Notes: generated from the sequence alone by a model not told the origin. Numbered from the stretch's first letter, positions 16,573 to 25,864 are shown. The stretch: 64,000 nt of DNA from Fretibacterium sp. OH1220_COT-178 (GCF_003860125.1 NZ_RQYL01000011.1:1-64000); one strand, 5' to 3'. Translations and numbers: made by a program.

Positions 16573-16932
16573 CTATTTTTCGATGAGGCTGCCAACGGTT
16601 ACCGTAGGGGCGGAATCCGGCCTCGACGGGGTGATGCCGAGTTCCTCCATCATCTCGCGGACCTCGCCGTCCCCTTCGGCAAGGAACTCCGCCCAGTTGG
16701 GCTCGAGGTAGCGCAGCAGCGCCATCAACTCGCCGACATGCGCCTTCTCCTCGTCCCGGATGTCCATCAGCACCTTTCGCACCAGAGGATCGTCGGTCGC
16801 CTGGGCGTGAGCGTCATAGAGAAACATGGCCTCGAGCTCTCCTGCGATGTCGATGCGCAGGGCCTGGACCAGTTCCTCCTTGCTGACTTTTCGGTCGACG
16901 TTTCCGGCGAACGGATTGGGAAATTCGGGCAC
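16573..16932 (-). CDS. encapsulated ferritin-like protein (EncFtn cargo)
   Basis: The protein has 119 aa. It aligns by eye with encapsulated ferritin of Rhodospirillum rubrum. Glu32, Glu34, Tyr39, Glu62 and His65 fall at positions that match, as I recall them, the iron-oxidising site (E32, E62, H65) and nearby residues. E31 of the R. rubrum protein is Gly31 here and W38 is Leu38. The C-terminus TVTVGSLIEK carries the TVGSL-type cargo-loading peptide that docks into the encapsulin shell, after a flexible Pro/Ser linker. The start is GTG at 16932, with AAGGAAGGAG upstream. EncFtn oxidises ferrous iron, and the shell stores the mineral. Confidence 0.9.
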   Translation of the reverse strand: MPEFPNPFAGNVDRKVSKEELVQALRIDIAGELEAMFLYDAHAQATDDPLVRKVLMDIRDEEKAHVGELMALLRYLEPNWAEFLAEGDGEVREMMEELGITPSRPDSAPTVTVGSLIEK

Positions 16933-16959
16933 GATAAATCGCTCCTTCCTTGTTGGTGT

Positions 16960-16978
16960 GTCAATTTCGTCAATTATA
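16960..16978 (-). promoter_or_regulatory. encapsulin promoter -10 with two AATTGAC boxes
   Basis: Read on the minus strand, TATAAT (16978-16973) has only a weak -35 (TTCTAT, 17 bp upstream). Two identical AATTGAC heptamers (16976-16970 and 16966-16960) lie exactly 10 bp apart, overlapping the -10 and the likely start point. One helical turn of spacing suggests a protein bound on one face. The regulator is unknown. Confidence 0.5.
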
Positions 16979-17128
16979 AAGAATATCAAATAAAAATAGA
17001 AGGGAGGGAAGTGCAGATTTTGCTTGTCGGAGTGCCGTTCCCCCCTCCCGAGGTTTCGGTCGATTTCGTTCCGGCTGCGGAGGACGAAGCTGACGATTGC
17101 TTTCGGCGAACCCGAAGGCATCCGCGCG

Positions 17129-19528
17129 TCAGAGCCTCAACATGGTCTCCGAAAACCTGAGGCGCCGCCCCAGTCGGTGCAGGGCGTCCCTCGCCCGGGG
17201 GGCCAGGGAGGTCCGGTGGCGCTTCAGCGTCTCGTAGTAGAGGTTCTGGGCCTGGTACAGGCTGGGACGCCACTGGTGTTCGTCGACGAAGAGGGCGAGC
17301 AGGCCGCAGATGCCGTCGATCCGTTCGACGTCCCGGGGGTCCTCGCAGAGCTTCTCCATCTCCAGATGGAGCCAGCGGGACAGGGCAAAGCTCACCCGGG
17401 CGGCGTCGGGCGCGATGCGCCACCGCGCCGCGAGCCGAAGCTGGCGGCGGATGTCCTGGAGGTCGGGCGCATCCCGCTCCAGGGCATGGACGATGTTGGC
17501 GGTCAGGGCGACCTCCGCGGCGGAGGCGATGATCCGCGGCGGCCGCACCTCCAGGGCCGTCAGGTCGTCCAGGAGCGTGTCGTAGCTGCGGACGATGGCG
17601 TGAACGCTCTCCTCGATGCGCTCCACGTCCTGCTGCAGCAGCTGGTCCAGGAGTCTGTGCTGGGTGTCTCGCAGGATGTGGCGCAGGGAGAAGAGGGCGT
17701 GCCCGAAACGATCCACCAGCTCCCTTTCGCCGGGGCCGGCAAAGAGGGCGTGCAGGGACGAGGCCTCCTCGTCGGTCGGCTCGCGGAGGCCGCTCTCGGG
17801 GGACACGCCGCAGAGCATGGAGGTGCCGCCCCGGTGGTTGGCGGCGAAGAGGAACGTCCCCTCCTCCTCCGTGACAACGGAGCGGACGCGGACGGTCCCG
17901 GCGGAGAAGGCGAGGGACCCCGGAGCGTCCTTCCGGACGGAGGCCGTGCCGGAGAGCCTCCAGCACCCCTCGGAGCTCTCCATCCCGAAGCCCGGGAAGA
18001 GCGAGGTGATCCCGTAGTGCGCGGCCAGCTGGGCCTTGTCGATGCGCCCGGGGCAAGCCAGGAGCTCGTAGACCCGGGCTCCGTTCTCGAGTTCGGGGAC
18101 GTTGCTGGGAGCCCTCTCCAGCGTGCTCAAAAAATCCGGAGTGCGGTCCCGGCCGGAGAGCGCCTTGCCCAGCTCGATGGCCCGGGCCGCATAGCGCAGG
18201 ATCTGGACGGTCTCGATGCGCGAGACGTCGTCGAAGAACCAGCCGCAGCTCGTGTACATCAGGAGGGCCGAGCGCTGCATCTCCATGAGGGAGAGGGCGC
18301 GCCTGCGCTCCTCGGGGGACAGGGGACGGGAGGCGTGCTTCGCGAGCCAGCGCCCCACGTTCTCCGGCGATCGGTCGAGGACGACGGAGATGTAGGCGTC
18401 CCGCGCCCCCCAGGGGTCCGGAAACAGCCCCGCCGACTCCCGCTCGAATACGCCGGCCAGATCGTCCCTCAGGGCGTCCAGGGCCTCCCGCAGGGGGCCG
18501 CGCCATCGCTGATGGAACCCCGGGGTCCCCGCGTTGCAGCCGCAGTCCCCCCGCCACCGCTCCACTCCGTGCGCGCAGCTCCAGGAGGAGTTCTCCACGA
18601 TCCGCACGGCGTGCTCGGGGGGAAAGAGCGCCAGGAATTCTCCGTAGACGGTGAGCTGTGCGTCGTGGGAGCGGTCCAGGGTCTCCAGGCAGTAGGCCAG
18701 GGCCATGTCCCCGTGGTCGTGGTGGTGTCCGTAGGACTCCCCGTCCGTCGCGACGTGGGAGAGCTCCGGCTGCTGCGGGTCCGTGCAGGTGCCGATCAGG
18801 CGGTGGGCGAGATGCTCCCCGTTGTGCAGGAGCCCCCCGAAGGCGATCTCCTGTGCGAGACGGCCGTCGTAGAAGAACAGGGCGATGCTGCGCCCGGAGG
18901 GGAGATCGCAGCGGTAGGCGCGGCGGGTGTCCACGCGCTCGCCCCTCACGTCGTGCCAGGTGCTCTCCTGCAGCGGACGGACCGCGGCGGCCTGCTTCGG
19001 GGCCAGGACGGTGAAGAGGATGCCGTTCTCGGCCAGGACCTCCAGGGTCTCCGTGTCCACGGCGGCCTCGGCCAGCCACATCCCCTCGGGGTCGCGCCCG
19101 AAGCGCCTCTTGAAGTCCTCGAGGCCCCACCGGACCTGAGTGGCCTTGTCCCGGCGGTTCGCCAGGGGCATGATCGGATGGCTGTAGACCTGAGCCATGG
19201 CGGGCCCGTGGCCGGAGAACCGCTTTCGGCCCAGGATGTCCGCCTCCAGGATCGCCCGGTAGCAGCGGGGCTCCCGCTCCTCCAGCCAGGAGAGCAGGGT
19301 CGGCCCGACGTTGAAGCTGATCCGGGAGTAGTTGTTGCAGATCTTCACGATGTCTCCCCGTGCGTCGAGAATGCGGGAGGCCGCGTTGCGGTTGTAGCAT
19401 TCGGCCGCGATCCGTGCGTTCCAGTCGTGCCACGGGGCGGCCGACTCCTGAAGCTCGACGGCCTCGAGCCAGGGGTTCTCCCTCGGCGGCTGGTAGAAGT
19501 GTCCGTGGATGCAGACATAACGGGGCAT
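17129..19528 (-). CDS. GH57 glycoside hydrolase with DUF3536-type C-terminal region
   Basis: The protein has 799 aa. The N-terminal GH57 catalytic region opens with CIHGHFYQPPRENPW. It contains GMWLAEAAVDTETL, where the Glu is the likely nucleophile, and ATDGESYGHHH with conserved acidic and His residues. The second half (about residues 330-799) matches the architecture named DUF3536. GH57 members act on alpha-glucans as amylases, 4-alpha-glucanotransferases or branching enzymes; the activity of the DUF3536 group is not settled. The ATG at 19528 follows GAAGGGAG by 9 bp. GlgB lies just upstream on the same strand but is separated by a strong terminator, so the two may be transcribed apart. 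Confidence 0.85.
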   Translation of the reverse strand: MPRYVCIHGHFYQPPRENPWLEAVELQESAAPWHDWNARIAAECYNRNAASRILDARGDIVKICNNYSRISFNVGPTLLSWLEEREPRCYRAILEADILGRKRFSGHGPAMAQVYSHPIMPLANRRDKATQVRWGLEDFKRRFGRDPEGMWLAEAAVDTETLEVLAENGILFTVLAPKQAAAVRPLQESTWHDVRGERVDTRRAYRCDLPSGRSIALFFYDGRLAQEIAFGGLLHNGEHLAHRLIGTCTDPQQPELSHVATDGESYGHHHDHGDMALAYCLETLDRSHDAQLTVYGEFLALFPPEHAVRIVENSSWSCAHGVERWRGDCGCNAGTPGFHQRWRGPLREALDALRDDLAGVFERESAGLFPDPWGARDAYISVVLDRSPENVGRWLAKHASRPLSPEERRRALSLMEMQRSALLMYTSCGWFFDDVSRIETVQILRYAARAIELGKALSGRDRTPDFLSTLERAPSNVPELENGARVYELLACPGRIDKAQLAAHYGITSLFPGFGMESSEGCWRLSGTASVRKDAPGSLAFSAGTVRVRSVVTEEEGTFLFAANHRGGTSMLCGVSPESGLREPTDEEASSLHALFAGPGERELVDRFGHALFSLRHILRDTQHRLLDQLLQQDVERIEESVHAIVRSYDTLLDDLTALEVRPPRIIASAAEVALTANIVHALERDAPDLQDIRRQLRLAARWRIAPDAARVSFALSRWLHLEMEKLCEDPRDVERIDGICGLLALFVDEHQWRPSLYQAQNLYYETLKRHRTSLAPRARDALHRLGRRLRFSETMLRL

Positions 19529-19569
19529 GCGCAAAAACTCCCTTCGAAACCGTGAATGTGAACCGCCCG

Positions 19570-19598
19570 AAAAAGCCCCCTTCGTCTCGGAAGGGGGC
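19570..19598 (-). terminator. intrinsic terminator of glgB
   Basis: On the minus strand, an 8-bp stem (GCCCCCTT/AAGGGGGC, 19598-19575) with an 8-base loop is followed at once by five Ts (19574-19570). It lies between glgB and the GH57 gene. Confidence 0.85.
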
Positions 19599-19612
19599 GG
19601 CCGGCCGGAGGA

Positions 19613-21544
19613 TCAGGGTGCCGGGGTCCTGTAGTGGAAGAGCACGATCGAAAGCGGGGGCAGGACCAGAGGCAGGGATTGGGGATACCCGTGGCTGGGC
19701 ACCTGGTCGGCCTCCACCCCCCCCGCGTTGCCCATGCCGCTCCCCCCGTAGAGGAGGGCGTCGCTGTTCAGCATCTCCCGCCAATAGCCGGGACGGGGGA
19801 CCCCGACCCGGTAGGGGGTCCTCGGCACCGGGGTGAAGTTGCAGACGCAGAGGACGAACTCCCCGTCGTCCCTGCCCTTGCGCAGCCAGGCGAGGACGCT
19901 CTGTCGCCAGTCGGTGCAGTCGACCCAGCGGAAGCCCTCCGGGGAGAAGTCCAGCTCGTGAAGCGGGGGGCAGGTCCTGAGGGCGGCGTTGAGGTCCTTG
20001 ACCCATTGCTGGATACCGCGGAACTCCGGCTTGTCCAACAGGTGCCACTCCAGGGCGGCGTTGTGGTTCCACTCGAGCCCCTGGCCGAACTCCCCGCCCA
20101 TGAAGAGCAGCTTCTTTCCCGGGTGCGCCCACATGTAGCCGAGCAGGAGGCGGAGGTTGGCGCGCTTCTGCCACCAGTCGCCCGGCATCTTGTTGATGAG
20201 GGATCCCTTGCCGTGGACCACCTCGTCGTGGGAGAGGGCCAGCATGAAGTTCTCCGAGAACGCGTAACAGATGCTGAAGGTCAGCCGGTTCTGGTGATAG
20301 CTGCGGAAGACGCTGTCCAGGCCCATGTAGCCCAGGGTGTCGTGCATCCAGCCCATGTTCCACTTCATCCCGAAGCCCAGGCCCCCCAGGAACACGGGGC
20401 GCGTGACCATGGGCCAGTTCGTGGACTCCTCGGCCACGGTCTGCACGTCGGGGAAGCGGCCGTAGACCTCGCGGTTCAGGTCCTGGAGCAGGGATATGGC
20501 CTCCAGGTTCTCCCGCCCTCCGTGCACGTTGGGCTCCCACTGGCCGGCCTTCCGGGAGTAGTCGAGGTAGAGCATGGAGGCGACGGCGTCGATGCGCAGG
20601 CCGTCGATATGATAGTGGTCGAGCCAGTACACGGCGCTCGAGATGAGGAAGCTCCGTACCTCGTTGCGGCCGTAGTTGAAGATGTAGCTGCCCCAGTCGG
20701 GATGGTAGCCCTTCTGGGGGTTCTCGTGCTCGTAGAGGGCGGTCCCGTCGTAGCGGGCCAGGCCGAAATCGTCGGTCGGAAAATGGCTGGGAACCCAGTC
20801 CAGAAGGACGGCCACTCCGCTTTGGTGCAGGGCGTCGATCAGGGCCATGAAGTCCTCGGGGGACCCGTAACGGCTGGAGGGGGCGAAGTAGCCCAGGGTC
20901 TGATAGCCCCAGGATCCGTAGAAGGGGTGTTCCATGACGGGCAGCAGCTCGACGGCGGTGAACCCCATCTCCGTGCAGTAGCGCGGGAGCTCCTCGGCGA
21001 GCTCCCGATAGGAGAGGGAGAGCCCGTCGTCCCAACGGTGCTTCCAGGAGCCCAGGTGCACCTCGTAGACGCTCCAGGGCGCGTGGAGCGAGGTGACGCC
21101 GGCGCGCCCGGCCATCCATCCGGAGTCCCGCCACTCGTAGTCGGGCCAGTGGACGATCGAGGCGGTGCGCGGCGGCACCTCGAAGGCGCGGGCGAAGGGG
21201 TCCATCTTGTCCTTGTGCTCGCCCCTGCTGTTCAGGAGGTGGAACTTGTAGAGGGTCCACTTTTCGAGCCCGGGGACGAAGCCCTCCCAGATTCCGCTGC
21301 CGTCCCAGCGGGCGGCCAGGGGGTGCGCCTCGGGGTTCCAGCCGTTGAAGTCGCCGACGACGCTCACGGACCTGGCGTTGGGGGCCCAGACGGAGAAGGC
21401 GATCCCCTCCGTCCCGTCCTCGGCGATGTGCCTCTGCGCGCCCATCTTGTCGTGAAGGGTGTAGTGCGTTCCCTGCTTGAACAGGAAGATATCGTAGTCG
21501 GTCAGGGTCGAAACGCCGTACCGTACCGCATGGTCTTTCCGCAT
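19613..21544 (-). CDS. glgB: 1,4-alpha-glucan branching enzyme
   Basis: The protein has 643 aa, close to the 630-730 aa of GlgB. The N-terminal CBM48 region has FSVWAPNARSVSVVGDFNGW. It is followed by the GH13 barrel with nucleophile Asp in DGLRIDAVASM, acid/base Glu in TVAEESTNWPM, and LSHDEVVHGKGS. It makes alpha-1,6 branches in glycogen. The ATG at 21544 (MRKDHAVRYG) follows AAAGGAAA; the upstream in-frame sequence is Arg-rich and looks non-coding. The GH57 gene downstream suggests an alpha-glucan locus, but synthase and ADP-glucose genes are not in the window. Confidence 0.93.
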   Translation of the reverse strand: MRKDHAVRYGVSTLTDYDIFLFKQGTHYTLHDKMGAQRHIAEDGTEGIAFSVWAPNARSVSVVGDFNGWNPEAHPLAARWDGSGIWEGFVPGLEKWTLYKFHLLNSRGEHKDKMDPFARAFEVPPRTASIVHWPDYEWRDSGWMAGRAGVTSLHAPWSVYEVHLGSWKHRWDDGLSLSYRELAEELPRYCTEMGFTAVELLPVMEHPFYGSWGYQTLGYFAPSSRYGSPEDFMALIDALHQSGVAVLLDWVPSHFPTDDFGLARYDGTALYEHENPQKGYHPDWGSYIFNYGRNEVRSFLISSAVYWLDHYHIDGLRIDAVASMLYLDYSRKAGQWEPNVHGGRENLEAISLLQDLNREVYGRFPDVQTVAEESTNWPMVTRPVFLGGLGFGMKWNMGWMHDTLGYMGLDSVFRSYHQNRLTFSICYAFSENFMLALSHDEVVHGKGSLINKMPGDWWQKRANLRLLLGYMWAHPGKKLLFMGGEFGQGLEWNHNAALEWHLLDKPEFRGIQQWVKDLNAALRTCPPLHELDFSPEGFRWVDCTDWRQSVLAWLRKGRDDGEFVLCVCNFTPVPRTPYRVGVPRPGYWREMLNSDALLYGGSGMGNAGGVEADQVPSHGYPQSLPLVLPPLSIVLFHYRTPAP

Positions 21545-21660
21545 GGCCGTTTCCTTTCCCCAGGGGGCCTTCTTGCCCGCCCCGGACTCGATCCCGAATC
21601 TTAAGCAGATGACCGCCTCTCCAGGATCGGAAGGTCCTGGATGGCGTGTCAGTCGCTTAC

Positions 21661-21693
21661 GTCGACACGCGGTACGGTTACCGCGTCGTCGAC
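21661..21693. repeat. inverted repeat between gltX and glgB
   Basis: GTCGAC-ACGCGGTA-(CGGT)-TACCGCGT-CGTCGAC forms an 8-bp perfect inner stem with a second 6-bp GTCGAC arm separated by one extra base. It has no T-run, so it is not a simple terminator. It lies in the glgB upstream region and could be an operator or an mRNA structure. The rest of the 208-bp gap shows no gene. Confidence 0.45.
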
Positions 21694-21752
21694 GCAAACG
21701 GAAGGCTTTGCTTTCTTAATAAAAAGCGTATAACGGGCCCGCTCGATGGGAA

Positions 21753-23102
21753 TCAGATCAGCGCGTAGTGCTCCAGCCGCCGCCGAACCTCGTCCCGCCC
21801 CAGGTGGACGGCGACCTCGAAGATGCCGGGGCTGACCTTCATCCCCGTCAGGGCGAAGCGCATCGTCATCGCGTAGTCCTTCATCTTCGCTCCGCGGTCG
21901 GCGACCCACCGGCGGGCGCTCTCCTCGAGGGCCTCCGAGGTCCAGTCGGGCGTGGCGAGGAGGACGCCGAAGAAGTCCTTCAGGCCCGGCCTGAGCCCGT
22001 CCGGGACGGCATCCGACGCGTACCGGGCCTTCACCGGCTCGAAGGACACGAAGTAGTCCGAGTACTCGGCCATCTCCCTGGCCGTCCGCCCCCTCCCGGC
22101 CATCAGGGTCAGGGCGTCGGCCAGCCAGGCGTCGCCGTGGTTTTCGACGGGCAGTCCCATCTCCGTCCAGAAGGGACGGATCATCGCCAGGCGCACCGCC
22201 GGGTCGAGCCGCTTCAGGTGCTCCTGGTTGATGAAGTTGAGCTTGTCGGGGTCGAACACCGCGGCCTTCCGGGTGACCCGCGACAGCTCGAAGAGCGCGG
22301 CGGCCTCGTCGCGGGAGAAGATCTCCCGGTCCTCCCCGGCCGACCAGCCCAGGAGGGCCAGGAAGTTGAAGACGGAGTCCGGCATGTAGCCCATGTCCCG
22401 GAACTCGTAGACGCTCGTGGCCCCGTGGCGCTTGCTCAGCTTCTTCTTGTCCTTGCCCAGGATCATGGGCAGGTGGGCGAACTGCGGTACCTCCCAGCCC
22501 AGGGCGCGGTAGATCAGGATCTGCTTGGGGGTGTTGGAGATGTGGTCCTCGCCCCGGATGACGTGGCTGATGTCCATGAGGTGGTCGTCGATCACGACGG
22601 CGTAGTTGTAGGTGGGCATCCCGTCGCTCTTGATGAGGACGATGTCCTTCAGGTTGTCCGAGTTCTTCTCCTTCAGGCCGTCGCTCAGGGTCTCGATGCG
22701 GCCGTAGACGATATCGTCGAAGGACAGGTCCTGACCGGGCAGGACCTTGAAGAGGACGGCCTCTCCGTCCCGGTAGGCCTTGCCCTCCGCCACGAGGCGC
22801 TCGGCGTGCTCCCTGTAGAGGTCGAGCCGTTCGGACTGGCGGTAGGGGCCATGGTCCCCGCCCCGGTCGGGGCCCTCGTCCCAGTCCAGGCCCAGCCAGT
22901 TCATGCCGGCCATGATGGTCTCCTCGTAGGCCTGGGTCGATCGGGCCCGGTCGGTGTCCTCGATGCGCAGGATGAACTGCCCGCCGGTGTGCCGGGCCCA
23001 GAGCCAGTTGAAAAGGGCGGTGTGCCCGCCCCCGATGTGCAATGCCCCCGTGGGGCTCGGGGCGAAGCGCACCCGCACGCTTTTTTCAGGTTTTGCTGTC
23101 AT
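21753..23102 (-). CDS. gltX: glutamyl-tRNA synthetase
   Basis: The protein has 449 aa, slightly shorter than the usual 465-490. The class I signature is present as PTGALHIGGGHTA (HIGH-like) near residue 15 and as KKLSKRHG (KMSKS-like) near residue 230. The Glu/adenylate-site residues in FILRIEDTDRAR are also present. It may be a discriminating or non-discriminating GluRS; the difference cannot be read safely here. The ATG at 23102 (MTAKPEK) follows GGAGGA; the upstream in-frame extension lacks an RBS. It is divergent from polA across a 233-bp gap that contains a TATAAT on the minus strand (23200-23195). Confidence 0.95.
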   Translation of the reverse strand: MTAKPEKSVRVRFAPSPTGALHIGGGHTALFNWLWARHTGGQFILRIEDTDRARSTQAYEETIMAGMNWLGLDWDEGPDRGGDHGPYRQSERLDLYREHAERLVAEGKAYRDGEAVLFKVLPGQDLSFDDIVYGRIETLSDGLKEKNSDNLKDIVLIKSDGMPTYNYAVVIDDHLMDISHVIRGEDHISNTPKQILIYRALGWEVPQFAHLPMILGKDKKKLSKRHGATSVYEFRDMGYMPDSVFNFLALLGWSAGEDREIFSRDEAAALFELSRVTRKAAVFDPDKLNFINQEHLKRLDPAVRLAMIRPFWTEMGLPVENHGDAWLADALTLMAGRGRTAREMAEYSDYFVSFEPVKARYASDAVPDGLRPGLKDFFGVLLATPDWTSEALEESARRWVADRGAKMKDYAMTMRFALTGMKVSPGIFEVAVHLGRDEVRRRLEHYALI

Positions 23103-23335
23103 GAACGTCCGTCCTCCACGCCGATTTTTTGCGACCATGCGCCCGCCGGGCCCCCGAAGGGATGCCGACGAGGCAAAATCTCATAGGATAAGTTATTATA
23201 ACGCAAGCGGAGCACGTACGACCTTGCGCGGGTCGCCGCGTCACCTCTGCGACTTCGAGACCCCGTCGAAAAGCGCGGCCGGGGGAGGGCTCCCCTCCGT
23301 GCGCCCGGGGTTTTGGGAAAACGAGGTTCATCCAG

Positions 23336-25864
23336 ATGCGGGAAATGGAAAAAATTCTGATCGTCGACGGGCACGGACTGGCCTTCCGGGCCTTCTACGC
23401 CGTGCCGCCCCTCTCGGCCCCGGACGGGACGCCGACCAACGCGATCACGGGGTTCATGAACATGCTGGCCCGGGTGGAGGAGGACCTGGCGCCCGGCCGC
23501 TGTGCCGTGGTGTTCGACGCGCCCGGCCCCACCTTCCGGCACGAGGCCTTTCCGCAGTACAAGGAGCAGCGCAGGCCGACCCCCGAGGAGTTCAAGCCGC
23601 AGGTGCCCCTCCTGCGGGAGCTCCTGGAGCTGATGGGGTACCCCGTCCTCTCCGTGGAGGGGGTGGAGGCGGACGACGTCATCGCCTCCCTGGCGCGTCT
23701 GGCGGTCGGTGCGGGGCGGCGCGCCGTCATCCTCTCGTCGGACAAGGACCTCCTGCAGGTGCTGGGCGACGGCGTGACGATGATGCGGCCGATGAAGGGC
23801 ATCACCACGCTGGCGGAGTACGACGCGGCCGCCTTCGAGCGGGAGCACGGCTTCCCTCCGGAGTCGGTCCCGGACTACCTGGCGCTCCTCGGCGACGCCG
23901 CGGACAACGTCCCGGGGGTGCCGGGGGTGGGGGAGAAGACCGCCCTGCAGCTCGTGGGGCAGTGGGGGACGCTCGAACGGCTCTTCGAGTCCCTGGACGA
24001 GGTCAGGCCCGCGGTCCGCAAGAAGCTCGAGGCGGGGCGGGATTCCGCGTTCCGGAGCCGCGAGCTCATCCGGCTTCGGCTCGACGTCCCGCTCGGCCTG
24101 GACGAGTCCCTTGCGGCCGAGCCCCGGCCCGAGGGGGCGCTGTCGCTCTGCGCCCGCCTGGGGCTCTCGAAGCTCGCGGAGCGGGTGAGGCGGAGGGCCT
24201 CGGCCCCGGAGAGCGCGGCGCCTGTCGTTCGGGAGGGGATGATCGCCTCCTGGGAGGATCTGGCGGGGGCCGATACGCTAGCGGCCGTCCTCCTCGACGC
24301 CGGAGAGAGGGGGGACGGCGAGGCTCGTTTTCAGGTCGCCGTCCCGGACGGACGCTTCGCCGAGGGCGGCCCTGACGATCTGAGGGGGCTTCTGTCCCGC
24401 GGGGGCGTCCGCACCGCGTTCGTGGACGACTGCAAGGGGCTGATGACCCGTCTCGGGACGGCCCCGTTCGAGGGGCTGCGCGTGTGGGACCTCAGGACGG
24501 CCCACTACCTGCTGCACCCCGACCGGGGCTCCCACGGGCCGGCCGATCTTCTTCCGGAGGGGACGCCGCCCGCCCTGGGGCTCCTGGACCTGGCCCGGAC
24601 CCTGGACGCCGAGATCGACCGCCATGAGGGGCTGCGGGACGTTATGGAGAGGATCGACCTCCCTCTGATCCCCGTCCTGATCGGCATGGAACGGGCCGGG
24701 ATCCGGCTCGATTTCGGCCGGTTCGATGCGCTCCGCTCCGAGCTGGAGGAGCGCATCCGCGTCATCGAGGGGGAGGTCGCGGATCGTGCCGGGGAGGAGG
24801 TCAACCTGAACTCGCCCAAGCAGGTCGCCGAGCTCCTGTTCGTGCGGCTGGGCCTTCCCAGCGGGGCCAGGACCAAGGGAAAGACGGCCTTCTCGACGAG
24901 CGCATCCGTCCTGGAGGGGCTGGCCGACCTGGACCTGCCGCACAGCGACGTCCCGCGGCTCCTTCTGGAGCACCGCGAGCTCTCCAAGATGCTCAGCGGC
25001 TTCGTGGTCCCCCTGCGGAAGTCGGCCGAGCTCGACGGCGGCGTCATCCATACGACGTTCGAGGCGGCCTTCACCGGGACGGGGCGGCTCAGCAGCCGGG
25101 ACCCGAACCTCCAGAACCTTCCGGCGTTCGGACACTGGGCGGAGCGCATCAAGGCGGGACTGATCCCCGTAGGGGAGGGCAACGTCTTTGTCGCCGCGGA
25201 CTACTCGCAGATCGAGCTGCGCGTTCTGGCGCACTTCTCGCGGGAGCCCCGGCTGATCGAGGCCTTCCGGAGGGGGATGGACATTCACCGGGAGACGGCG
25301 TCCTGGGTCTTCGGCGTGGAGCCGGACTTCGTCACCCCTGAGCTGCGCCGCGTCGCGAAGATGGTCAACTTCGGCCTTCTCTACGGGATGAGCGCCTTCG
25401 GGCTGGCCGAGCGGCTGGGCGTGGATCGGGGGGAGGCCGCGGGGATCGTCAAGCGCTACTTCGAGGCCCTGCCGGGGGTGGAGCGGTACTTGGAGGAGAG
25501 CGCCGCCCAGGCCCGGGCCGTCGGGTATGCCCGGACCCTGGACGGACGGATCCGCCCCGTGGCGGAGGCTGCGGAGGGCCTGAGGGACCGGAACGGGCTG
25601 AACCGCGTCCTTGTGAACACCCCCATCCAGGGGACGGCAGCGGACGTCGCCCGGAGGGCGATGGTGGAGTTCGCCCGGCGTTTCTCCGGGGACGGGGACG
25701 TGCGCCTCTTTCTGCAGGTGCACGACTCTCTGGTCTGCGAGTGCCCGGAGGAGCGCGCGGAGGAGGTGGGAGCGGTCATGGCCGAGGTCATGAAGGCGGC
25801 CGGACGCCTGTCGGTCCCCCTGGAGACCGCCCTCAAGACGGGACGCTCCCTTGCGGAGGTGTAG
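23336..25864 (+). CDS. polA: DNA polymerase I
   Basis: The protein has 842 aa. The N-terminal 5'-3' exonuclease (residues 1-~290) has ILIVDGHGLAFRAFYA, GVEADDVIASL and GDAADNVPGVPGVGEKTA. The middle domain is the 3'-5' exonuclease fold but lacks the DxE metal-binding signature, so proofreading is probably absent. The polymerase domain is intact: motif A AADYSQIELRVLAHFS, motif B RRVAKMVNFGLLYGMSAFG and motif C VHDSLVCE. It fills gaps and removes RNA primers. The ATG at 23336 has GAGG 9 bp upstream; ATG 23345 is an alternative. Confidence 0.95.
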   Translation: MREMEKILIVDGHGLAFRAFYAVPPLSAPDGTPTNAITGFMNMLARVEEDLAPGRCAVVFDAPGPTFRHEAFPQYKEQRRPTPEEFKPQVPLLRELLELMGYPVLSVEGVEADDVIASLARLAVGAGRRAVILSSDKDLLQVLGDGVTMMRPMKGITTLAEYDAAAFEREHGFPPESVPDYLALLGDAADNVPGVPGVGEKTALQLVGQWGTLERLFESLDEVRPAVRKKLEAGRDSAFRSRELIRLRLDVPLGLDESLAAEPRPEGALSLCARLGLSKLAERVRRRASAPESAAPVVREGMIASWEDLAGADTLAAVLLDAGERGDGEARFQVAVPDGRFAEGGPDDLRGLLSRGGVRTAFVDDCKGLMTRLGTAPFEGLRVWDLRTAHYLLHPDRGSHGPADLLPEGTPPALGLLDLARTLDAEIDRHEGLRDVMERIDLPLIPVLIGMERAGIRLDFGRFDALRSELEERIRVIEGEVADRAGEEVNLNSPKQVAELLFVRLGLPSGARTKGKTAFSTSASVLEGLADLDLPHSDVPRLLLEHRELSKMLSGFVVPLRKSAELDGGVIHTTFEAAFTGTGRLSSRDPNLQNLPAFGHWAERIKAGLIPVGEGNVFVAADYSQIELRVLAHFSREPRLIEAFRRGMDIHRETASWVFGVEPDFVTPELRRVAKMVNFGLLYGMSAFGLAERLGVDRGEAAGIVKRYFEALPGVERYLEESAAQARAVGYARTLDGRIRPVAEAAEGLRDRNGLNRVLVNTPIQGTAADVARRAMVEFARRFSGDGDVRLFLQVHDSLVCECPEERAEEVGAVMAEVMKAAGRLSVPLETALKTGRSLAEV

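Noticed and set aside
15711-16932. Prophage capsid (HK97 fold) instead of encapsulin
   Set aside because: No portal, terminase or tail genes are nearby, and the ferritin-like cargo with a targeting tail is directly upstream, which is diagnostic of an encapsulin.
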